From NCBI GenBank assembly GCA_030618905.1, contig JAUXCL010000005.1, forward strand, positions 1 to 31,573: a DNA stretch of 31,573 nucleotides. The letters are read 5' to 3'. Of this stretch, positions 25,959 through 31,573 are shown piece by piece. The notes under the pieces are model-generated. The model worked only from the letters and a program-made list of their open reading frames with translations, was not told the origin of the DNA and made no database searches. A program made the translations under genes and the position numbers. This stretch comes from Bacteroidales bacterium. Lineage in GTDB: Bacteria; Bacteroidota; Bacteroidia; Bacteroidales; B18-G4. Numbering within the stretch: the first letter of the stretch is position 1; each line of letters opens with the position of its first letter.

Positions 25959-28900
25959 TACTCAACCTTTTTTTGACGGTGGATGATAGCTGGTTCAAGT
26001 TCTTCCCTGCTTTTTTTCGTTCCGGTCCATAACCAATGTAAGTATACCCTCAGATCGCTCAAAACTAAAATTATGACTGGAAATAGCACCAGGATAAAAC
26101 CAGTTCCGATCATGACCCCATAGGCCAATGCAATGGCCATTGGAATGAGAAATTGTGCCTGGAAACTGTTTTCCAATATGATCGGGTACAGGCCCAGGAC
26201 AGTTGTGATAGTCGTGAGCATGATGGCTCTGAACCTGGAGATACCAGCTTCATATACGGCCTCTTCAACTTTTTTACCTTCCTTCAACAGGCTATTATAT
26301 TTTGACAGGAACACTACCGCATCGTTGATGATCACCCCGGTTAAGGCAACCATTCCCCAGGCACTAAGCATGGATACGGATACGCCTTCAATACCATGGC
26401 CCCACATCGCACCCAGCCATCCAAGGGGGATCATCATCAGGATAATTGTACCTTGTGAGAGGGATTTAAAATGGATCATGATCAAGAGGACAATAATGAT
26501 AAAACTTATGCTAAAATATTTCCCCAGCTCAGCTGAGGCTTCTTCACTTGATCTTTGTTGTCCCTGGAACTCAACACTGACCCCGGGGAATTTTGCATTT
26601 AATTGAGAAATAATATCCTTTCTGATTTGATCCAGGATAGGGGGTACAGATTCAAACTGATCAATCAGGTCGGCTTCCACTCTTACTTCACGTGAGCCGT
26701 TGAAGCGTTTAATGTTAACGGGGCCTCTGCTGATTGCATAGTCTGCCAGTTCTGCCAACGGGTATTCTCCCATCCTCGTTTTTATCTTCATCGACTCCAT
26801 TTGTCCCAGGTTGTTGCGATCCTGTTTGGGATACCTGACCCATACACGAACCTCATCTTTTCCAATTTGCAAACGTTGTGCCTGGCCACCAAAAAAACCT
26901 TGACGTACCTGCCGTGAAATATCATCATGGTTTAATCCCAGAAAATACGCTTTTGGTTTTAGCTGCAATTGTACTTCTCTTTTTCCAATAGCATTGTTAT
27001 CGGTTATATCTTTCAGGGCTTGAATTTTCATCATTTCCTGCATTAAGTACAGCTTAGCTTCCTGAAGCTCCTCCAGGTTTTTCCCAAGCAAGCTGATCGA
27101 CACCGGGGATCCCCAGCGGTTGATGCCTCCTATAGTAAATTTATCTGCTTCAGGTACTGGCCCAATTTTATCTGTTACCCGTTGCACAATTTCAAAACTG
27201 GAGACAGGTGCGTCTTCAAGATTCCTGACAAGAACAAAGATATTACCGGCATGTGCACCGTTTTCCTGTCCGTTAAAAGCAGCACCAACATTTAAAAAGG
27301 TGTAATCGACGTAATTCACCGTATCCTCAAATTCTTCCATTATTTCATCATTCACTTCCCATATAGCATTTTCAAAGCGCTTCAGATACTCCAGGGTTCG
27401 TTTCTCTCCACTACCGGGAGTAAAGGCTACATTCACATTAAAGAAGTCAAATTGGATAGCCGGGAAAAAAGTTGACTTGATCAATCCCCCACTGAAAAGA
27501 CCAGCTGTGATCATGATCAGTGCAACAGGTGTAATAAGCGCCACATATTTCCATTTCAAGACGAATCTCAGGAAACGGCCATAAATAGTATGACGCATGT
27601 AATTAACAGCAGCATCCAGTTTGCCCCGAACCCTTGTGCTGATGTTTCTTTTCTTGCTTTTTTTCATGATCATCGGGCTGGCAAGGTGAGCTGGCAAGAC
27701 GAAAAAAGCTTCAAGCAAAGATATAGCCAGGCTGAAAATCACAACAAAAGCCACATCCGACATCATCTCCATATGCCCTTCTTTGATGAACATCAATGGG
27801 ATAAAGGCAATCATGGTAGTAGTCACGGATGTAGTTACTGCCGGTAAAACTTCCATAGTGCCCTCAATAGCTGCTCTTTTCGGGCTTTTCCCATTTTCGA
27901 AATGGGTATAAATATTTTCGGCAATTACAATACCATCATCTACCAGGATACCGATAACCAGCAACATTCCAAATAAAGAAAACATATTGATGGTTACCCC
28001 GCTGATCGAAGCGATGATGAACATTCCCAGAAAGGAAGCAGGAATTCCCCATGCCACCCAGAATGATAATCTGATGCTGAGAAACAGGCCAAGGGCGATC
28101 AAGACCAATGTAAGACCAATTGCACCATTCTCATACAAGAGTCGCAGCCTGGCACTTAACATATCTCTAAAGTTGTAGGTAATTTCCAGGTTTACATTTT
28201 CATGTGTTCTGTTGAATTTTTCAGTATAGTCTGTCAGGAAATCGGAGATGATATCCAGGTCTTCATTGCCCAGTTTAAATACCTGGATAAAGATCACTTC
28301 ATCACCATTCATGTACCCTTTGAATGCAACGTCTGCGAATTTCATTTTCACTTCGGCCACATCCCTGATGCGAAGCTTGCTGCCATCTGTATCGGCACGT
28401 AGAATGATATCCCCTATTCCATCGGGATCATAAGTCCTGGCCCTTGACCTGATCAGGATCTCTTCCTTATCCGAGCGGATCATGCCTGCGGAAATATCCC
28501 TGTTGTTCATGCTGACAGCCATGGAGATCTCATCAAAGGTCAGGTTATGTCTTAAGAGATCTTCTTCTGTAACTTCTATAGAAATTTCGAGATCAGGGAA
28601 GCCATTGATGGTAATCTGTGACATCTTCCCTGAATTATAGAGATCGTCTTCAATCTCATCAGCGTATTTTTTCAGGGTGAGCAGATCCACGTCTCCGGTC
28701 AATCCCATAAAGACCGCATTCGTGACAGGTCTTTGCTTAAATACTATGGGTTTTTCAGCATCGACAGGAAAAGAGGCAATCCCATCAACGGAATTTTTCA
28801 CTTCCTGCAGTGTTTCATCAATATTGTACTCGCCGGTAGTAGTTATTCGCACTGTGGCAAAGTTTTCCGATGATGTCGAATTGATCTCTTTTATTCCGAT

Positions 28901-29128
28901 CAGGCCCCTGACGGCTTCTTCAATACGCATGGTCACTCCTTCTTCCATCTCCTTGGGAGAGGCACCCGGATAAACGACACTGACAACAATATCCCTGGCA
29001 GTCCGATCCGGAAAAAAGGACTTCTTCATGGTCATCAACCCATAAATCCCGCCAAACAAAAGAATGACGATAATAATATTGGCATAGAACTGATAATTGA
29101 CAAATGTGGTAATTAACCTTCTGATCAT
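25958..29128 (-). CDS. RND-family efflux permease (AcrB/CzcA superfamily)
   Basis: 1056 residues, normal for the inner-membrane pump of a tripartite RND system, a proton-driven transporter. The N-terminal helix (about 16-35) is followed by FFPDRTARDIVVSVVYPGASPKEMEEGV, the usual start of the porter domain. TM4 carries LLVIGILVDDGIVIAENIYTHF with its acidic pair near residue 396; the related helix of the second half has GVIINDAVVFLSKYN near 931-945. Two large periplasmic loops separate the helix groups. The divergence of the porter loops gives no clear substrate: no His/Met-rich metal motif stands out, so drugs, lipids or other hydrophobic compounds are all possible. It sits between the adaptor (12 nt upstream) and the TolC-type gene (1-nt overlap). 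Confidence 0.96.
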   Translation of the reverse strand: MIRRLITTFVNYQFYANIIIVILLFGGIYGLMTMKKSFFPDRTARDIVVSVVYPGASPKEMEEGVTMRIEEAVRGLIGIKEINSTSSENFATVRITTTGEYNIDETLQEVKNSVDGIASFPVDAEKPIVFKQRPVTNAVFMGLTGDVDLLTLKKYADEIEDDLYNSGKMSQITINGFPDLEISIEVTEEDLLRHNLTFDEISMAVSMNNRDISAGMIRSDKEEILIRSRARTYDPDGIGDIILRADTDGSKLRIRDVAEVKMKFADVAFKGYMNGDEVIFIQVFKLGNEDLDIISDFLTDYTEKFNRTHENVNLEITYNFRDMLSARLRLLYENGAIGLTLVLIALGLFLSIRLSFWVAWGIPASFLGMFIIASISGVTINMFSLFGMLLVIGILVDDGIVIAENIYTHFENGKSPKRAAIEGTMEVLPAVTTSVTTTMIAFIPLMFIKEGHMEMMSDVAFVVIFSLAISLLEAFFVLPAHLASPMIMKKSKKRNISTRVRGKLDAAVNYMRHTIYGRFLRFVLKWKYVALITPVALIMITAGLFSGGLIKSTFFPAIQFDFFNVNVAFTPGSGEKRTLEYLKRFENAIWEVNDEIMEEFEDTVNYVDYTFLNVGAAFNGQENGAHAGNIFVLVRNLEDAPVSSFEIVQRVTDKIGPVPEADKFTIGGINRWGSPVSISLLGKNLEELQEAKLYLMQEMMKIQALKDITDNNAIGKREVQLQLKPKAYFLGLNHDDISRQVRQGFFGGQAQRLQIGKDEVRVWVRYPKQDRNNLGQMESMKIKTRMGEYPLAELADYAISRGPVNIKRFNGSREVRVEADLIDQFESVPPILDQIRKDIISQLNAKFPGVSVEFQGQQRSSEEASAELGKYFSISFIIIVLLIMIHFKSLSQGTIILMMIPLGWLGAMWGHGIEGVSVSMLSAWGMVALTGVIINDAVVFLSKYNSLLKEGKKVEEAVYEAGISRFRAIMLTTITTVLGLYPIILENSFQAQFLIPMAIALAYGVMIGTGFILVLFPVIILVLSDLRVYLHWLWTGTKKSREELEPAIIHRQKKVE

Positions 29129-29140
29129 GGGATGATTTAT

Positions 29141-30259
29141 TTAAATTGACACCTCAACCTTGATTCCTTCTGTGGCTCCGGCCAGCGGTTCTGTCACTAA
29201 AATCGCACCTCGATCCAATCCGTCAAAGATGAGTGTTTCCCGGTTCACCTTGATGACATTTATGGTCATTTTTCTCAGCATCCCATCCCTTACAACAAAC
29301 ACCTCATTGGCATTGAAAACAGCCCGTCTCGGAATCTCCATGGCTTTATCAATGATTTTTCCATTGAAAAAGGCTTTGAGGTATTGGCCTTCATACAAAG
29401 GCTGATTGGCTGTTGAGATCACCTTTACAAAAACGCTGACTGATTGTGTAGCCGGGTCAACAAAATCGGCAACCCTGTTTACAGAACCTTTCCATTCCAT
29501 GCCGCCATCTTCCGCAACTATCTGAACCAGCTGGTTGACCTTTATCCAGGGTATGTCTTTCACCTCAACAGGTACTTCCAACTCCAGTCTTTCGGTGCTG
29601 ATGATCCTGGCGATCCGGCTGCCCGGGTTGGCAATGGATCCGACTTCCAGCATCACTTCAGTAAAAGTTCCATTGAATTGTGCATAAATCCAGTGTTTGT
29701 AAAGCTTAATCTCTATACTTTTAATGGTATAATAGTCATTCAAGATGTTCCTGGACGCCAGGAATATACGGACCTTCTCTGAATCAATTTTTGGTAAATC
29801 AGGTAAGGGTTCATTGATATCGATCTCATCAAAAAACTGTTTGACCAGGGGATATTCATCCGGAAAATCGAATTTGAAATCCGGCAGGATATTGGCGATA
29901 CCATTCAGGAACCTGCTTTTGGCAGCCTTCAGGTTATAATCCATTTCTTTATCATAGATACGGACCAGTAAGTCACCTTTTTTAAAACGTTGTCCTTTCT
30001 TTAAGGCTATTCCACCTTGCAGGATCTCACCCTGTACTTCGGAAATTACGTCTACATAACGCATGGATCCTAATCTGCCTGTAGCCATAACTATTGAGTT
30101 AATATCGCTATAGCTGACTTTTGCAGCCTGCACCTTCCTGGTTATTTCTGTGAATTCTTGTTGTACCGGATCTTCCTTTAAGCCTGAGAGGTACCATGTA
30201 AGCAGGAAAGAACCTCCAAGAATGACAATAATCAGCACAACAATGATGATTTTTCTCAT
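29141..30259 (-). CDS. Periplasmic adaptor (membrane-fusion protein) of the RND pump
   Basis: 372 residues with one N-terminal membrane anchor (MRKIIIVVLIIVILGGSFLLTWYLSG) and no lipobox cysteine. The half-lipoyl motif VISEVQGEILQGGIALKKGQRFKKGDLLVRI (about 74-104) and the return half QFNGTFTEVMLEVGSIANPGSRIARI bracket the hairpin region. Beta-barrel and membrane-proximal domains follow (DPATQSVSVFVKV, LYEGQYLKAFF, IPRRAVFNANEVFVV). The segment between the lipoyl halves is unusual: instead of a long, regular helical hairpin it contains a proline/acid-rich stretch (LPDFKFDFPDEYPLVKQFF ... EPLPDLPKI). It is the first gene of the cluster and couples the permease to the outer-membrane channel. 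Confidence 0.93.
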   Translation of the reverse strand: MRKIIIVVLIIVILGGSFLLTWYLSGLKEDPVQQEFTEITRKVQAAKVSYSDINSIVMATGRLGSMRYVDVISEVQGEILQGGIALKKGQRFKKGDLLVRIYDKEMDYNLKAAKSRFLNGIANILPDFKFDFPDEYPLVKQFFDEIDINEPLPDLPKIDSEKVRIFLASRNILNDYYTIKSIEIKLYKHWIYAQFNGTFTEVMLEVGSIANPGSRIARIISTERLELEVPVEVKDIPWIKVNQLVQIVAEDGGMEWKGSVNRVADFVDPATQSVSVFVKVISTANQPLYEGQYLKAFFNGKIIDKAMEIPRRAVFNANEVFVVRDGMLRKMTINVIKVNRETLIFDGLDRGAILVTEPLAGATEGIKVEVSI

Positions 30260-30289
30260 AATTTATAGAATTTGACTAAATATGTGAGG

Positions 30290-30319
30290 CAAAAATAACA
30301 CTAAATACAATTAGGCAAT
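30290..30319 (-). promoter_or_regulatory. Promoter of the RND efflux operon
   Basis: On the minus strand, ATTG (30319-30316), 18 nt, then TATTTTTG (30297-30290), an exact TAnnTTTG. The spacing equals that of the rplU promoter. The leader to the ATG at 30259 would be about 25 nt. No operator-like palindrome was recognised beside it and no regulator gene is adjacent. Confidence 0.6.
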
Positions 30320-30362
30320 TATATACAGGCTGCTTTTATTATCAAATTATTTATGCAAAAAT

Positions 30363-30392
30363 TTTGGGATATTTAAATTTGTCCTACTTTTA
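30363..30392 (+). promoter_or_regulatory. Promoter of the LysM lipoprotein gene
   Basis: TTTG (30363-30366), 18 nt, then TACTTTTA (30385-30392), one base off TAnnTTTG. It would start transcription about 20 nt before the ATG at 30419. It is divergent from, and about 45 nt away from, the efflux-operon promoter. Confidence 0.5.
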
Positions 30393-30418
30393 CATCCGAC
30401 TAAACTACCCGGCTTATC

Positions 30419-30787
30419 ATGAAAATGAACCTGAACAAAGGACTAAATTTAATGATCATCATATTCCTGTCAGGGTTGATTTTATCCTGTAAGGAGCAAG
30501 CTCCCGAGCCTGTAAAAAAGCAGGAACCGGTCGTTGTGAAGAAGGTCAAACCAAGTATTGATAGCAGCAGGAAAAAAGAAATTACCAGTCCGCTTCCTCT
30601 CAAAGAGCCTGAGCCTAAGACCTATGTGGTCAAATCCGGAGAATGGCTCTGGGATATTGCACGCAAGGAATATGGCACCCCAATTGGCTGGTTCCGTATT
30701 TACGAAGCCAACCGGCACAAGATCCGTAACCCGGAGCTAATTTATCCCGGACAATCATTTATTATTCCCGACTTTAAACGCAAATAA
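30419..30787 (+). CDS. Small LysM-domain lipoprotein
   Basis: 122 residues. The N-terminal hydrophobic segment ends in a lipobox, LSGLILSC, with Cys24 as the predicted lipidated residue. A Pro/Lys-rich linker (about 25-67; PEPVKKQEPVVVKKVKPS) leads to one LysM domain (about 68-118; TYVVKSGEWLWDIARKEYG, then NPELIYPGQSFIIP). LysM binds the glycan backbone of peptidoglycan, so this probably tethers a membrane (likely outer) to the wall. A second ATG two codons later is possible. It is divergent from the efflux operon and faces a convergent T9SS gene across a repeat-rich spacer. Confidence 0.92.
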   Translation: MKMNLNKGLNLMIIIFLSGLILSCKEQAPEPVKKQEPVVVKKVKPSIDSSRKKEITSPLPLKEPEPKTYVVKSGEWLWDIARKEYGTPIGWFRIYEANRHKIRNPELIYPGQSFIIPDFKRK

Positions 30788-30800
30788 ATAACCCAATCAA

Positions 30801-30839
30801 AGTTCAAGGTTCAATGGACCATGTACCGTGTACCATGTG
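30801..30839 (+). repeat. Heptad repeats AGTTCAA/GGTTCAA and CCATGTA-type
   Basis: AGTTCAA (30801-30807) and GGTTCAA (30808-30814) are followed after TGGA by CCATGTA, CCGTGTA and CCATGTG (30819-30839). Two different seven-base units lie side by side in the non-coding spacer, just after the LysM gene stop. Confidence 0.8.
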
Positions 30840-30931
30840 ATATCAGAAATAATTGGAACGTGGTGCTTTGATTATTGATTTGGCCTCACAAGCATATTCA
30901 TGCTTCGATTTCCTTCAGGACATGTAAGCAG

Positions 30932-31093
30932 CCCCTCGACTTCGCTCGGGGTGACATTTTTGGTCGTATCGTATACTTGTGGTCTCGGCTCCGCTCGACC
31001 AAAAAAACCATACAAATTAGCCCGTACCGAGCGGAGTCGAGGTACGCAACGACAAGAAAATGGACAATTGTCACCCCGAGCGAAGCCGAGGGG
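30932..31093. repeat. Nested inverted-repeat element, about 162 bp
   Basis: The outer arms, 30932-30956 and 31069-31093, are 25 nt each and complementary at 24 positions. Inside them a second pair, 30984-30997 and 31028-31041, is complementary at 13 of 14. All four arms carry one core, CTCGRCTYCGCTCG, arranged forward, forward, reverse, reverse. The parts between the arms also show partial symmetry (GTCGTATCGTATAC against GTACGCAACGAC). It resembles paired REP elements or a small non-autonomous mobile element; no target-site duplication or transposase is visible. The right end is 13 nt from the stop of the convergent gene, so it may also serve as a bidirectional terminator. Together with the heptads it accounts for most of the 318-nt gap 30788-31105; 30840-30930 holds nothing I recognise. 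Confidence 0.85.
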
Positions 31094-31105
31094 TAAATAG
31101 ATATT

Positions 31106-31573
31106 TTACCTGGCAACCACAAACTTTTTCCTGGCGATGGTTCCTTTTTCACCCCTCATAACCGCTATATATATCCCTTGCGGGTATGAAGAAACATTGA
31201 CCGTTATCTCCTGCTGTCCATCCGGTACCATTAATTCCTCCACTTTCCTGCCAAATAAATCGTAAATCGCTATTGACAGTTGACAGTTGACAATTGACCC
31301 ACCTTCGCTGAAGCTCCGGCGGACAAGCAATCGACAATTTATATGGTTTGATGCCGGATTTGGGTAGATTACCATTTTATCAACTCTTCTATGACAGATT
31401 TGATAATCTCTAATTCCAACGGTTGGATCACAACCAGGAGTGTCACATCCAACACTGTCCAACTTAAGCAACCAAATATCCTGCCTGCCGGTATCAGGAG
31501 GCAATGGATACATATATCCACTAGAAATAAACCCATTATCATAAGTAGGTTTAATATCCATTAATCGATTCTC
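31106..31573 (-). CDS. C-terminal part of a T9SS-exported protein (5' end outside window)
   Basis: The frame is open from the TAA at 31106 to the right edge, so the ATG at 31561 is internal and the real start lies outside. The upstream part (FISSGYMY ... RQDIWLLKLDSVG) resembles the last blade of repeat proteins with the GGFI-AGYT ... DIWLLKLD pattern, a beta-propeller-like family common in T9SS cargo. The end is a type A sorting domain: MVIYPNPASNHINC, then IYDLFGRKVEELM, GIYIAVM and ARKKFVVAR. Between the first two segments sits an insertion (LLVRRSFSEGGSIVNCQLS) encoded by heptad repeats plus a short repeat element. Function is unknown beyond predicted export. Confidence 0.85.
   Translation of the reverse strand, partial: ENRLMDIKPTYDNGFISSGYMYPLPPDTGRQDIWLLKLDSVGCDTPGCDPTVGIRDYQICHRRVDKMVIYPNPASNHINCRLLVRRSFSEGGSIVNCQLSIAIYDLFGRKVEELMVPDGQQEITVNVSSYPQGIYIAVMRGEKGTIARKKFVVAR
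31273..31337 (-). repeat. Heptad repeat plus short palindromic element inside a T9SS sorting domain
   Basis: On the plus strand TTGACAG, TTGACAG, TTGACAA and TTGACCC (31273-31300) are followed by a block containing the hairpin-forming CTTCGCTGAAG and then CTCCGGCGGACAAG (31303-31327), ending in TCGACAA (31331-31337). It stays in frame and encodes RRSFSEGGS and neighbours. From memory, similar blocks occur dispersed in Bacteroidota genomes; this was not checked. Confidence 0.75.

Noticed and set aside
30840..30930. Small RNA or tRNA in the right-hand spacer
   Set aside because: No cloverleaf or conserved promoter-terminator pair was found; only the repeats on either side are supported.
31106..31561. 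Complete 151-residue gene starting at 31561
   Set aside because: The frame stays open to the window edge and the protein has no signal peptide, so it is the end of a longer T9SS cargo gene.

Overview
The window looks like a chromosomal segment of a member of the Bacteroidota, most likely an uncultured Bacteroidales/Marinilabiliales-type organism. The evidence is: several large secreted proteins ending in type IX secretion (T9SS) type A sorting domains (YPNP ... GIY/GFY ... K(K/R)xx(V/I)xx); promoter-like boxes of the Bacteroidetes form TTG-N18-TAnnTTTG; weak Shine-Dalgarno signals; and the gene order rplU-rpmA-serS. No tRNA, rRNA, CRISPR array, phage or transposase gene was seen.

Layout. (1) Positions 1-15229 hold three same-direction (minus strand) genes for very large secreted multidomain proteins: a 3'-truncated one (1-4736), a 2488-residue paralogue (5122-12588) and an 812-residue protein (12791-15229). 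Each has its own spacer, with promoter-like boxes upstream of the first and third and hairpin terminators after the second and third. (2) Positions 15354-22078 (plus strand) are mainly housekeeping: an EamA transporter, rplU with a long Lys/Pro/Ala tail, rpmA, serS, a SIMPL-domain protein, a TPR protein and rsmA. (3) Positions 22073-30259 (minus strand) form a tight cluster: membrane-fusion adaptor, RND permease, TolC-type outer membrane factor, then a 12-Asp-box propeller protein with a T9SS tail. (4) Positions 30419-31573 hold a small LysM lipoprotein, a repeat-rich spacer and the C-terminal end of another T9SS protein.

The most interesting signal is architectural. In the three large surface proteins, Ig-like and fibronectin type III-like domains are repeatedly split at one fixed loop by whole unrelated domains (propeller-like, GEVED, cleaved-adhesin, jelly-roll). 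The inserted modules differ between paralogues at the same site, and related modules occur in different host domains. This looks like a socket-and-cassette system for diversifying surface proteins. By eye I count about nine nested insertions in three genes. It is visible only as sequence pattern and needs structural confirmation.

A second theme is short tandem repeats of period seven with unrelated motifs at three places (22245-22272, 30801-30839, 31273-31300). Two of them lie inside T9SS sorting domains, in the same loop, where a change in copy number would shift the reading frame through the export/anchoring signal. A nested inverted repeat of about 160 bp sits between the convergent genes at the right end.

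Limits: domain boundaries, family names and promoters are read by eye from translations and consensus matches. No alignments or searches were run, and positions inside genes are approximate (about +/-20 nt).
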